Source: a virus
DNA: 30,204 bases
Reading direction: 5' to 3' (one strand)
IMG/VR virus record: IMGVR_UViG_3300009168_000094
Span: 1 to 30,204 of that record
Shown here in pieces: positions 6,162-14,430 of this stretch. The position numbers were made by a program, and so were the translations under genes. Position 1 is the first letter of the stretch; each line of letters begins with the position of its first letter. Under the pieces are notes generated by a model that worked only from the letters and a program-made list of their open reading frames with translations, did not search any database and was not told where the DNA came from.

Positions 6162-6349
6162 GGCAGGTCGAACTCACCGTTCATCGCGCCGTCTATGAAC
6201 TCGTTCCACCGTTCCCGAGGGAAGAACAGGATGTCGTTCGGTCGCTCAGCGCTTCGGATCGCCACGACGCCGTTGGACAGGAACGCGATCTGAACACCGG
6301 TGTCGGTATGTAGGCCATAAGCCGTGCGCCACTCGATCTCTTTAGCCAT
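6149..6349 (-). CDS. DUF397-like small protein (66 aa)
   Basis: Leftward gene overlapping the end of terL. Its second half, GVVAIRSAERPNDILFFPRERWNEFIDGAMNGEFD, read as two parts (GVVAIRSAERP and then FFPRERWNEFIDGAMNGEFD), follows the DUF397 pattern (VAVRDSKDPDGP...FTPAEW..FL.G...GEFD). DUF397 proteins are widespread in actinobacteria, usually next to helix-turn-helix regulators; here none is adjacent. It is cotranscribed with the gene at 6354. Likely an accessory (moron) gene acquired from a host. Confidence 0.6.
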   Translation of the reverse strand: MAKEIEWRTAYGLHTDTGVQIAFLSNGVVAIRSAERPNDILFFPRERWNEFIDGAMNGEFDLPQKP

Positions 6350-6353
6350 TCGT

Positions 6354-6833
6354 TCATCTTAATGCGTCTGCGACTTGGCGGGCCAGCCCAGTGACCTCGG
6401 CGCGGACGTAGGCCACGTCGCGATAGACCCCAAGGGGCGTGGTGCACACGGGGGATAGCCACGGCCGATCTTTGTAGAGGTCTTCGTAGCGCGGACACAG
6501 ATCGAAGGCGTGGGCACAGTCAAAACCCAGCCACCATACGTCTTTGGGTCGACCCGGCGCGGGGACGTGGCAGATGTGGCCGCCCTCATCGCAGGCGTCG
6601 GCGTAGGTCAATCCACCGTGGACGTCGACGTCAATCCTGTCGTAGTCCATGCCATGCCAGGGATGACCGGGCGGAACGCCGACGTAGCCACATAGTGCCC
6701 CTGATGGCCCGCGCGAGATGAGGCAGTCCAGGTCGGTGGCCGGGTCGATCCATTGGATCTTGTCTGGTTCGTCTTGCCATGGTCCAGGCGCGGTTGGCCG
6801 CTCGGGGAAGGTCCATGTCTGTTCTTGGGTCAT
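6354..6833 (-). CDS. Conserved phage/actinobacterial protein (159 aa)
   Basis: The start is ATG at 6833-6831, with AAGGGG five bases upstream; in-frame sequence reaching 6881 has no better site. The protein contains CGYVGVPPGHPWHGMDYD, VHGGLTY, DVWWLGFDCAHAFDL and YVRAEVTGLA. This order is a recognised family of phage and bacterial hypothetical proteins without known function; the histidine, cysteine and aspartate residues suggest metal binding. It is the promoter-proximal gene of a two-gene leftward cassette (a TATAAG at 6841-6846 could be the -10). The cassette opposes the structural genes. Confidence 0.8.
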   Translation of the reverse strand: MTQEQTWTFPERPTAPGPWQDEPDKIQWIDPATDLDCLISRGPSGALCGYVGVPPGHPWHGMDYDRIDVDVHGGLTYADACDEGGHICHVPAPGRPKDVWWLGFDCAHAFDLCPRYEDLYKDRPWLSPVCTTPLGVYRDVAYVRAEVTGLARQVADALR

Positions 6834-6892
6834 ATGCCCCTTATACACCACTACGCCGCTTAGGCCGGTCAGCGACACCACGGGGGTGAGCC

Positions 6893-7681
6893 ATGGCCAA
6901 CATCACCGACGCGTACACCTACCTGAAGAACGAACTCCTGAAGCTGTCGCCGGGATCCCAGTGGGGAGGCGACTTCGCAAACAAGCCCGGATATCACAAC
7001 TGCCGGGCCAACCTGCCCAGTTACGACTACTCGGTCACCGACAAGCCTCCAGACGGAGGTGGTTCATCCACGGTGGCCGGCGCGATCGACTGGACCTTCC
7101 CGGACGCTCAGCGTGGTGACTACTCGACCATCGCCAAGTACACCAAGCGGTTGTTCGCCTCGGCCACCGATCCCAACGATCCGCGGCTGGATGGCTTCAG
7201 GGAGTTCTACGGCCAGGCCGACGACGACAACTACGTCGAGGGCTATGACATCCGCTACAACGCCTACTGCACCTCGGATTCGAGCCATCTCTGGCATATC
7301 CATATCAGTGAGGACCGCGACAAGACGGCCTCCTACGAGAACAAAGACAACCTTCTGTCTGTCCTCCGTGGAGAGTCAGTCGACGATTGGGGGGGCGGTA
7401 TGCCATCCGCAGATGAAGTTGCCAAGGCGGTGTGGAACTACAACATCGCTTCTTCCGGTTCGTACAGCGGCAAGGGTGCGCTCTGGACCACGCTCAACCG
7501 GGCCGGCTACCTGGCCAACACCTTCGCGCCGGGCGTGGACAGCCAGCTTAAGACCATCAACACCAAGCTGGATCAGATCGCCGAATTGCTCAACACGTCC
7601 ACCAAGGCCAGCGATGAACAGGTGGCAGGCCTGCTCGCCGACATCCGGGCTCAGCTAGAGACGTGGGGAACCACGCAGTGA
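6893..7681 (+). CDS. Endolysin-like M15-family peptidase (262 aa)
   Basis: A peptidoglycan hydrolase for host lysis. Residues about 1-160 form a LAS-type metallopeptidase: GYHN at 33-36, GAIDW with Asp66 and HLWHIHIS with His135 and His137 as probable zinc ligands, the M15 pattern. After a glycine linker (about 166-169), residues 170-262 form a helical C-terminal region (PSADEVAKAVWNYN, then LDQIAELLN) that may bind the cell wall. GGGGG lies upstream of the ATG. It sits between terL and the portal, away from any clear holin, so a virion-associated role is also possible. Confidence 0.75.
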   Translation: MANITDAYTYLKNELLKLSPGSQWGGDFANKPGYHNCRANLPSYDYSVTDKPPDGGGSSTVAGAIDWTFPDAQRGDYSTIAKYTKRLFASATDPNDPRLDGFREFYGQADDDNYVEGYDIRYNAYCTSDSSHLWHIHISEDRDKTASYENKDNLLSVLRGESVDDWGGGMPSADEVAKAVWNYNIASSGSYSGKGALWTTLNRAGYLANTFAPGVDSQLKTINTKLDQIAELLNTSTKASDEQVAGLLADIRAQLETWGTTQ

Positions 7682-7869
7682 ACCGTTGGCGGGTGGGTCG
7701 CAAGCTCGGTCGGACGGTCTACATCGAAGGCGACAGCCCAGATCCCGACCACGACCACTTCGTCGGACTGATGGACACCAGCGACCTGGCCGAGTTCGTG
7801 GTCAAGTGCGTCAACATCTGCCTCGACGCGGCCGACGCGAAGAAGGAACAACTCAACACCGGGGGGTAG
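7678..7869 (+). CDS. Hypothetical phage protein (63 aa)
   Basis: GTG at 7678 overlaps the lysin stop (GTGA), which sets the start. Residues near the N-terminus are basic (NRWRVGRKLGRTVYI), the middle is acidic (DSPDPDHDHFVGLMD), and a helix with two cysteines (AEFVVKCVNICLDAAD) follows. The pattern GRTVY-x-x-G...G-MDT-x-xLA-x-VV resembles short actinophage proteins. It ends two bases before the portal start, so it is translated with the head genes. Function unknown. Confidence 0.75.
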   Translation: MNRWRVGRKLGRTVYIEGDSPDPDHDHFVGLMDTSDLAEFVVKCVNICLDAADAKKEQLNTGG

Positions 7870-7871
7870 CC

Positions 7872-9401
7872 ATGACGATCGCCGCGTTCGCTCCCCCCGG
7901 CGAGATCCTTGTCCATCACTTGCTGACCACCAACATGAACCCCGAGGAGATCGAGGGTCTGGCGAACCGGGCCGGACTGGTGCTGGGCCTGGCCACCGAG
8001 TTGAGTACCGACTTCGCGTTGCTCTACCCGCGCTGGCAACTGCTCGACGCTTACTACCGCGGTGACCCGCCCCTACCCAGGGATCCGGAGAGGCTGACCG
8101 CCAAGTACCGCGAACTGCTGGAGATGAGTCGTAGCAACTGGTGCGGGCTGGTCGTGGACGTGGTCAACGAGCGACTGAAGGTGGGCTCCATCTCGTCCAC
8201 CACCAACTCGGTCCAGGACAAGACCGCGTGGACCTGGTGGCAGGCCAACAACATGGACGGGCTATCGCCTCAGATCCACGCCGCCGCGTTGAAGTTCGGC
8301 CTGTGCTACGTCTCGGTGTGGCCTACCGCGGATCCGAAGAGGCCGAAGATTCTGGGCGAGTCCCCGATGACTTGCTATGTGCGGTGGAACCCGGAGTTGG
8401 ATATCCCCGAGGCGGCCCTTCGGGTCTGGCAGGACAACGTCTGTCACTGCATCTACGCCGACCTGACCTTGCCCGACTACCAGTTCCGGTTGGTCAGCCA
8501 GGACAACGTCACCGAACAACTGATGATCGACCAGACGGCGCTTCCGAGGCATGCGGTGACCGCCAGCCTGGACCAGGTCAAGTGGGGTTTCCGTGACGAC
8601 GTGGATCCGGTGGTCCGCAACAAGCTGGGCGTGGTCCCGTACGTGCGGATGCTCACCGAGCCGGACCTGATCGGCGGTTACAAGTCCGAGATCGAAGGCC
8701 TCATTCCCATCCAAGACAGGATCATAAAAACCAACTTCGATCGCATGCTGGCGCAAGGGTTCCAGAGTTTCCAGAGGGCATGGATCACCGGCATTGACGT
8801 GCCTACCGACCCGAAGACCGGTAAGCCCAAGGAGCCGTTTGACGCCGCGGTGGATCGGCTCTGGACGATCGAGAACGAGAACGCTCGGGTGGGCCAGCTT
8901 GACGGCGCCGAACTGGATGGCTACATCAAGGCCAACACTGCCGACGTGCAGGCGCTGGCCACCCAGTCGAGAACACCCCCGCACCACTTTATGGCCGGCA
9001 TGGGGCTGTTCCCGTCCGGCGAATCCGTCCGCGCTACCGAGTACGGGCTGAGCCGAAAGGTCGAGTCCCGCCAGCAGTCCTATGGGGATGGTTATTCGCA
9101 GATGTTGCGACTGTGCGGCATGGCCGTAGGCAACAAGCGCCTCGCCAATGATCTCGGTCTCAACGTGGTGTGGGACGACGTGGAAGCCCGCAGTGAAGGC
9201 GAACTCGTCGACGCCCTGCTGAAGATGAGCAACCTCGGTGTCCCGAACGCCGCCCTCTGGCAGCGCTGGGGCGCCAACCCCGAGGAGATCGCCTCCTGGC
9301 AGAAACTCCTCGACGAACAACCTGAACCACCAACGCCTTTGGCCACGCCTACCGACGCACAGACCGCGGTAGCCGCCAACGACAACACCCAGGCGCAGTA
9401 G
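7872..9401 (+). CDS. Portal protein, SPP1 gp6-like (509 aa)
   Basis: Twelve portal subunits form the ring at the head vertex through which DNA enters and leaves. Start is ATG at 7872 after a GGGGGG ribosome site; an upstream read-through frame from 7686 is not used. Length matches SPP1 gp6-like portals. Supporting stretches include RWQLLDAYYRGDPPLP near the N-terminus, SNWCGLVVDVVNERLKVG, then IPIQDRIIKTNFDRMLAQGF in the central stem/clip region and TRTPPHHFMAG near 380. The C-terminus is a charged, proline-rich tail. It lies between terminase and scaffold, as expected. Confidence 0.88.
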   Translation: MTIAAFAPPGEILVHHLLTTNMNPEEIEGLANRAGLVLGLATELSTDFALLYPRWQLLDAYYRGDPPLPRDPERLTAKYRELLEMSRSNWCGLVVDVVNERLKVGSISSTTNSVQDKTAWTWWQANNMDGLSPQIHAAALKFGLCYVSVWPTADPKRPKILGESPMTCYVRWNPELDIPEAALRVWQDNVCHCIYADLTLPDYQFRLVSQDNVTEQLMIDQTALPRHAVTASLDQVKWGFRDDVDPVVRNKLGVVPYVRMLTEPDLIGGYKSEIEGLIPIQDRIIKTNFDRMLAQGFQSFQRAWITGIDVPTDPKTGKPKEPFDAAVDRLWTIENENARVGQLDGAELDGYIKANTADVQALATQSRTPPHHFMAGMGLFPSGESVRATEYGLSRKVESRQQSYGDGYSQMLRLCGMAVGNKRLANDLGLNVVWDDVEARSEGELVDALLKMSNLGVPNAALWQRWGANPEEIASWQKLLDEQPEPPTPLATPTDAQTAVAANDNTQAQ

Positions 9402-9469
9402 CGCCACGCCTAAGGCCAGCCGGCCACCGGTAACGGCGTGAGTCCACGCCACGAAACACGAGGGATGCA

Positions 9470-10051
9470 ATGACCAACCCGAGCACGCCCGCCGACGCGG
9501 GCAACGCACCCGAGCCTGAGTCCCAGCCGGGACCAGTGCCGACCAGTGCGCCATCCGACCCGAAGGACTCCCGTATCGCCGAACTCTCCAACGAAGCCAA
9601 GGCGTGGCGTAAGCAACTACGCGACACCCAGGCCGAACTGGAAGCCATCAAGGCGGCCGGACAGTCAGACGCGGAGAAGGCCATCGCTGCCGCCAGAACC
9701 GAAGGTGCTTCCGAGTACCAGAAGAAATGGCGTGCCTCAGTGCTGGCCAACACCGCCTTGAGTGTCCTGGTCGAAAACGGCGTCACGGCAACAGAACCGG
9801 CTCTACGCAGTCTCGACCTCGACGACGTTGAGGTGGACGACGACGGCAAGCCGGACCGGGCCGCGATTGAGAAAAGGGTCACCGACCTGCTCACTCGCTA
9901 CCCGATCTTTGCCGGATCAACCGGGTCTCCCGTGGGCACCGCAACCGGCGAGGGACAACGCCGCGTGACCGCCGACCAGGTTCTCAAGCCAGGCATGAGC
10001 GACAAGCAACTTGAGGAAACTCTGCGCTGGGCGCTACGCGGCCCGAAGTAG
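9470..10051 (+). CDS. Scaffolding protein (193 aa)
   Basis: Directs capsid shell assembly and then leaves. The N-terminal 30 residues are disordered, proline/serine-rich; residues about 34-85 form a charged coiled coil (IAELSNEAKAWRKQLRDTQA, then LEAIKAAG); the C-terminus ends in DQVLKPGMSDKQLEETLRWA, which may bind the capsid protein. Position between portal and major capsid supports the call. AGGG precedes ATG at 9470. The 68-base gap before it holds a small GGCGTG/CACGCC hairpin at 9435-9450. Confidence 0.82.
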   Translation: MTNPSTPADAGNAPEPESQPGPVPTSAPSDPKDSRIAELSNEAKAWRKQLRDTQAELEAIKAAGQSDAEKAIAAARTEGASEYQKKWRASVLANTALSVLVENGVTATEPALRSLDLDDVEVDDDGKPDRAAIEKRVTDLLTRYPIFAGSTGSPVGTATGEGQRRVTADQVLKPGMSDKQLEETLRWALRGPK

Positions 10052-10083
10052 CCTCGCCTTTCGCCTGAGAGGCAACCAGCACC

Positions 10084-11244
10084 ATGGCAACGCCGTACAT
10101 CGGCAGGGACGACGCGCTCGCGTTCATCATTGAGCAGAGGTCCCCCGAAATCATCGAAATGGCCACCCAGCAGTCCGTGGCCCTGCAAACCTTCCGTCAG
10201 ATCCCTATCGGAACGTCGGTAGCCCGGTTCAGCCTGGCCGACACGTTCCCGACCGCGCAGTGGCTGGCAGCGACTCCACCGGACGACGTGGACATCGCCA
10301 CCAAGCCCGTCACCGAAATGCGTTGGACCACCAAGGACGTCCTCATCGAAGAGGCGGCCACCGTGGTCGTGATCCCGGAGAACGTGCTTGACGACGCCGA
10401 GATCAACCTGTGGAACGAGGTGCAGTCCAAGGCCGCCGAGGCGGTGGCCTGCCTCATCGACCAGGCGTGCTTCTTCGGCACCGCACCGTCTGGACCGTTC
10501 CCGGCGTCATTCCCGGTGGGCGGCATCGTGGGACGCGCCATCGCGGCAAACCACTCATACGAGTGGGGCACCGTCACCTCGACCGAGGATCTGGCCGAAG
10601 CGTGGAACCAGACGATGGCTCTCACCGAGGCGGACGGCTACGACGTCAACCAGTCCTACGCCAGCCGCGGTATCCGGGCCAGCCTTCGTGGACTCCGTGA
10701 CGCCAACGGCACGCCGCTCTACGTCACCAACCTGGCTGGCGGTGGCCCGACCGACTCCATGTATGGCGTACCCATCAACTACGTCACCAACGGCACCTGG
10801 GATCCGACCAGGGCGCTCGCGGTGATGGGGGACGCGCAGATGGCCGTCATCCTGATGCGTCAGCGACTGACCGCCAAGCGACTCGATCAGGCCGTGGTGG
10901 GCGACATCAACCTGCCCATGCAGGATGCTTTGGGCCTGCGCCTGAAGATCCGGCTCGGCTTCACCGTCATGGCGCCGAAGGGGCGTCCGGGCACTCAGAC
11001 GGCCAACCCGTTCCCGTTCTCGGTACTGGAGCCCAAGACCGCGGTCGCAGCGTCGGGCGCCACGATGGGTTCGCCGGGCACGTTCACCCCAGCCGGTGGC
11101 GAACTTCCGGCCACGCTCGCCGGGATGACGGGTATCACCGCGACGCCAGGCACGGCGTGGACCAGCGGCTCGTACGTGGTCCTCGGCGACGGCAGCTTTG
11201 CGAACTGGAACGCCACCGCGTGGGTGGCAGGCAAGCGGCCGTAA
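10084..11244 (+). CDS. Major capsid protein, HK97-like, with C-terminal extra domain (386 aa)
   Basis: The main head protein. The first 320 residues have the layout of actinophage HK97-fold capsids: an N-terminal arm (YIGRDDALAFIIEQRSPEII), SVARFSLADTFPTAQWL, an A-domain and QDALGLRLKIRLGFTVMAPKG near the end. Residues about 332-386 (GTFTPAG...LAGMTGITATPGTAW...WNATAWVAGKRP) form an added small domain that recurs at the C-terminus of the major tail protein at 16633. It probably projects from the shell surface as a decoration. A strong terminator-like hairpin follows at 11261. Confidence 0.9.
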   Translation: MATPYIGRDDALAFIIEQRSPEIIEMATQQSVALQTFRQIPIGTSVARFSLADTFPTAQWLAATPPDDVDIATKPVTEMRWTTKDVLIEEAATVVVIPENVLDDAEINLWNEVQSKAAEAVACLIDQACFFGTAPSGPFPASFPVGGIVGRAIAANHSYEWGTVTSTEDLAEAWNQTMALTEADGYDVNQSYASRGIRASLRGLRDANGTPLYVTNLAGGGPTDSMYGVPINYVTNGTWDPTRALAVMGDAQMAVILMRQRLTAKRLDQAVVGDINLPMQDALGLRLKIRLGFTVMAPKGRPGTQTANPFPFSVLEPKTAVAASGATMGSPGTFTPAGGELPATLAGMTGITATPGTAWTSGSYVVLGDGSFANWNATAWVAGKRP

Positions 11245-11260
11245 ATCCACCCTAGAACCG

Positions 11261-11313
11261 CCCCAGGGCTGGGGTCTCTTTCTGGTCATCCTTTCTCTCC
11301 CCCAGCCCTGGGG
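11261..11313 (+). terminator. Hairpin terminator after the major capsid gene
   Basis: CCCCAGGGCTGGGG (11261-11274) and CCCCAGCCCTGGGG (11300-11313) are exact reverse complements, giving a 14-bp GC-rich stem with a 25-base loop, followed by TTTC. Each arm can also fold on itself (CCCCAG/CTGGGG). Placed just after the major capsid stop, it probably limits read-through so capsid is made in excess over the fibre genes downstream. Confidence 0.8.
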
Positions 11314-11355
11314 TTTCACCATGTCCACATAAGACACGTTCCGGGAAGGTGACCG

Positions 11356-11712
11356 ATGTCCACACGCCAAGCTGCCATCGCGGTCGGCCGACTTCCCACC
11401 CAGGTGAATCTGAGCGTGTACCAGGGGGATGACTTCTTTCTCAAGATAACGGTGGACGACACCACGTCCCCGGTCGACCTCACCACGTACACCGCCAAGG
11501 CCGAGATCCGATCGTCCGGCTCGACTCCGACGAAGACCGAGTTCGACGTCACCATCGTGGACGCCGTCACGTTGCTGCTGCACCTGACCAACGCCAATTC
11601 GTTGCTGCTGACCGGCAACGGGGTCTGGGACGTACAGGTAACCGATCCGACCGGCCTGGTGACCACGCTCGCGGGCGGTTCCCTGACTCTGGTGAAGGAC
11701 GTGACCAGATGA
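11356..11712 (+). CDS. LtfC/BppU-like beta-sandwich protein, copy 1 (118 aa)
   Basis: Contains the strand pattern LSVYQGDDFFLKITV, SPVDLTTYTAKAEIRSS and VWDVQVTD...VTTLAGG, ending in VTR. This matches the small beta-sandwich domain (LtfC or BppU N-terminal type) that joins phage fibres to baseplates or virion surfaces. The 115-residue protein at 12656 is a paralogue, sharing GDDF, PVDLT, TAK-x-EIR, VWD-x-QVTD and VTTLAGG. Its stop overlaps the collagen-fibre gene start (ATGA), so the two are likely stoichiometric partners. No good alternative start; the ATG follows GGGAAGGTGACC. Confidence 0.75.
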   Translation: MSTRQAAIAVGRLPTQVNLSVYQGDDFFLKITVDDTTSPVDLTTYTAKAEIRSSGSTPTKTEFDVTIVDAVTLLLHLTNANSLLLTGNGVWDVQVTDPTGLVTTLAGGSLTLVKDVTR

Positions 11713-12623
11713 GCGACAACGAGATCACGGTCTCCGCGCCAGGCGGTCCGGTCGTCGCTGACATCGTCGAGGTCGTGGTCGGTCCGCCCGGACCTGAAGG
11801 TCCCGCAGGGCCAGCGGGTGGCTCAACCAGCCTCCTGCCCTACACCCTGTCCGCCTCCACGACCGCGCCACCCGGTGACGGCAACGTGGGCCTGGACAAC
11901 GCCACCGCCCAGTCGGCGACCGCGATCCGGGCCAGCCTCGTGACCGCGGACGGCCAGAGCGCGCAGACCTCGCTGTATTTCCTGGACGCCGGGGACGCGG
12001 TGTCGTTGGAGTGGACGACCGCGCCTGCCAGCATCGGCTACAGCGTGACCGGCCCCATCGTTCAGCAGACGGGCTACATCGAGATCCCGGTGTCGTGGGT
12101 CTACGGATCGCCACCTCCGACCGGCCCGGTCTATCTGGGCCTGTTCCGCGTCGGCCCACAAGGCCCGCCCGGGAGCGGTAGCGGTGGCGCTGTCACACGT
12201 CAGTACGTCCAGGTGCGTCAGGCTGGCGCTACCCAGGATCTCCCCAGTGACACGTTCACCAAGATCGAGTGGGACACCGAAGACTTCGATCCAGACGCGA
12301 TGTTCGACGCCGCCTCCCCGACGAGACTCACCGCGCCCGTCGCCGGCGTCTACCGACTTGGTGGCGCCATCGCCATCTCGTTTGACGGTAACGGCTACCG
12401 GGCCGCGCACTGGGGGGTCAACGGCTCGATCGTCGCGCAGAGTCCAGCGGTATTCGTCGGGTCCAACGCCACCGGTGCCCACGTCATGTGCGTGTCGCTA
12501 CTGGTCAACCTCAACGCCGGCGACTACGTGGAGATGTTCGTGTTCCAGAACAGCGGCGTACTGCTGACCACGGTGACGGCGCCCAACTATCAGAGCTTCA
12601 TCAACATGATGCGCGAAGTCTAA
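11709..12623 (+). CDS. Collagen-like fibre with C1q-like tip, copy 1 (304 aa)
   Basis: After an N-terminal adaptor stretch (residues 1-24) come G-x-y triplets (GPPGPEGPAGPAGG, about 25-38), a beta-rich middle, a second short collagen stretch (GPQGPPGSGSGG, about 149-160), and a C-terminal jelly-roll (about 170-304) with LTAPVAGVYRLGGAIAIS and LVNLNAGDYVEMFVFQNSG, typical of C1q/TNF-like trimeric tips. The protein should be a trimeric fibre binding a surface ligand. It overlaps the beta-sandwich gene before it. Whether it decorates the head or the tail is not shown; its place among head genes favours the head. Confidence 0.75.
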   Translation: MSDNEITVSAPGGPVVADIVEVVVGPPGPEGPAGPAGGSTSLLPYTLSASTTAPPGDGNVGLDNATAQSATAIRASLVTADGQSAQTSLYFLDAGDAVSLEWTTAPASIGYSVTGPIVQQTGYIEIPVSWVYGSPPPTGPVYLGLFRVGPQGPPGSGSGGAVTRQYVQVRQAGATQDLPSDTFTKIEWDTEDFDPDAMFDAASPTRLTAPVAGVYRLGGAIAISFDGNGYRAAHWGVNGSIVAQSPAVFVGSNATGAHVMCVSLLVNLNAGDYVEMFVFQNSGVLLTTVTAPNYQSFINMMREV

Positions 12624-12655
12624 AACTCCACAGAGGACACCCTAGGGAGGGTGCT

Positions 12656-13003
12656 ATGGCAGTCACAGTTGGTGCCCTCCCCGCGGAGGTGGACGTCGCC
12701 CTCTATGCCGGGGACGACTTCGAGATGACAGTCAAGGTCTCCAACGCCGACGGCACTCCGGTGGACCTCACCGGCACCACGGCCAAGTCGGAGATCCGCG
12801 CCAACGCGGCGGCCACCGTGGTCCTGGCCACCTTCACCGTCACCGCCGTGGACTCCTCCACGTTCAAGCTGGTCCTCGACGGTGACGTCACGGCCGCTCT
12901 GCCGGCCAGCGCGGTCTGGGACCTCCAGGTGACCGACGCCGCCTCCAAGGTGACCACGCTCGCGGGCGGCAAGGTCAAGGTAACCGCGGAGGTGACGCGA
13001 TGA
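12656..13003 (+). CDS. LtfC/BppU-like beta-sandwich protein, copy 2 (115 aa)
   Basis: Paralogue of the gene at 11356. It shares [15 protein letters not shown] with its neighbour's LSVYQGDDF, then [31 protein letters not shown] and the VTR ending. ATG at 12656 has GGAGG six bases upstream; the longer ORF to 12488 is read-through. It ends in an ATGA overlap with the second, longer collagen fibre, exactly as in copy 1, so the pair is a duplicated unit. Probably links its fibre to the virion. Confidence 0.75.
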   Translation: MAVTVGALPAEVDVALYAGDDFEMTVKVSNADGTPVDLTGTTAKSEIRANAAATVVLATFTVTAVDSSTFKLVLDGDVTAALPASAVWDLQVTDAASKVTTLAGGKVKVTAEVTR

Positions 13004-14430
13004 CCGACCACATCGTCAACGTCACCGTTGCAGCCAAGCCGACCGCGTTCATCGGCGTCAACCCGGGCGACGAGGGGCCTCCCGGGCCAGTGGGGCCGGC
13101 CGGACCGCAGGGACCCAAAGGCGACACGGGCAACACCGGTCCGACCGGGCCAGCCTCCACGGTGCCGGGACCGCAGGGGCCGAAAGGCGACACGGGTGCG
13201 ACCGGCCCGCAGGGTGCCGATTCCACGGTGCCGGGTCCGCCCGGAGGCCAGTGGGAAGAGGTCCGCGCGTACACGGTCACCACGAACAATGTCCCCACAC
13301 CGGTTGGTATCGCGGGCGGGTACGTGACGACCATTGCTGCTGGAGCGGGTGGCGGATCAGGACGTCGTGGCGCCGCTGGCACTATCCGATGTGGAGGGGG
13401 TGGAGGCGCATCCGGTCCGGCATACGTCGACTGCTGGATTCCTGCCGCCTCGTGGGGTGCCACCTATAGCGTGACGGTTGGCGCCGGTGGCCCTGGCGGT
13501 GCCGCTAGGACTACCGACGACACTGACGGTGCGGTAGGCGGTCAGGGTGGAATTAGCAGCCTAGTCTCTGGCCCTTCGAGCATCCTTTCGCCCAACAGCA
13601 TTGCGGGGAATGGTGGGTCGGCTACTGCCGGTACGGGAGGGGCGGCGTACTCGTCCGGATTCCAGGGTGTGGCTGGCGGTGCGGCCAGTACGACAGGTGG
13701 CGCCGGTAACGGGGGCGGCTGGGCGATCAATCAGCCGGGTAGCGGTGGCGCAGGTGGCGGAATCACTACCGCGAACGCGGCTTCGACTGGCGGTTCTGGC
13801 GGTTCAGCGCGGCCATGGACAAACATTGGTCCTGGCGTTGGGAATGTTGACGGAGCGTTGCCGGGCGCTGGAGTCAGTATCGGTGGCGGGACACCCTCTG
13901 CTGGCTGCTCTGGTGGCTGGTCGTCCGTTACTCAGGCGGCTGCGGCCGGAGCTAGCCCTACCGCAACGTCGTACGGCGCTGGTGGTGGCGGTGGTGGCGC
14001 GAGCCTCAACGGGTTCAACTCCGGCAAGGGTGGCGACGGTGGGCCGGGTTACGTCCGGATCCGCTTCGTCTACAACCCGAGTGCCGCGCCGGTCGACAAC
14101 GTCGAGTCGTATGTGGACCTCGGCGATAAGGCCGCTGGCTTCACGCTCGACTACAAGGCTGGGCGCTGGCAGAAGTTCCGGCTGACCAACAGCATCTCCA
14201 TTAACGGAATCAACAATCTGCCGACTGGCCCGATCGTGGGCACCCTCTTCCTGATGATCCAGCAGGACGCAACGGGTAACCGGGGAATCACGTGGCCAGG
14301 CACGTTTAAGTGGCCGCAAGGTGGACCGAACCCATACATCTCCGTGCAGCCCGCAGCCGTGGACGTCGTGCAGCTTGTCGTTATCAACGGCGTGGTGTAC
14401 GGCACGGTCGGCGCCTGGGGGTATCTGTGA
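13000..14430 (+). CDS. Collagen/glycine-rich fibre, copy 2 (476 aa)
   Basis: Residues about 23-83 are G-x-y collagen triplets broken by ASTVPG and DSTVPG. Residues about 85-110 are a short beta segment. Residues about 112-355 are extraordinarily rich in glycine and alanine (GGxGG, GAGG, GGGG, GGAG runs), like the polyglycine-II lattice of phage adhesins such as S16 gp38 (by resemblance). The C-terminal 120 residues ([20 protein letters not shown] and [13 protein letters not shown]) form a beta-rich tip known from other phage fibres. Ends in a GTGA overlap with the CBM-like gene. Likely a receptor-binding or head fibre. Confidence 0.75.
   Translation: MTDHIVNVTVAAKPTAFIGVNPGDEGPPGPVGPAGPQGPKGDTGNTGPTGPASTVPGPQGPKGDTGATGPQGADSTVPGPPGGQWEEVRAYTVTTNNVPTPVGIAGGYVTTIAAGAGGGSGRRGAAGTIRCGGGGGASGPAYVDCWIPAASWGATYSVTVGAGGPGGAARTTDDTDGAVGGQGGISSLVSGPSSILSPNSIAGNGGSATAGTGGAAYSSGFQGVAGGAASTTGGAGNGGGWAINQPGSGGAGGGITTANAASTGGSGGSARPWTNIGPGVGNVDGALPGAGVSIGGGTPSAGCSGGWSSVTQAAAAGASPTATSYGAGGGGGGASLNGFNSGKGGDGGPGYVRIRFVYNPSAAPVDNVESYVDLGDKAAGFTLDYKAGRWQKFRLTNSISINGINNLPTGPIVGTLFLMIQQDATGNRGITWPGTFKWPQGGPNPYISVQPAAVDVVQLVVINGVVYGTVGAWGYL

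Noticed and set aside
8262-9554. 430-codon minus-strand ORF opposite the portal gene
   Set aside because: It is a GC-rich shadow of the portal frame with arginine/valine/glycine-rich composition and no motif, no ribosome site and no place in an operon.
10555-11583. 342-codon minus-strand ORF across the major capsid and the terminator
   Set aside because: It runs through the strong hairpin at 11261-11313 and has no domain; it is a shadow of the capsid gene.
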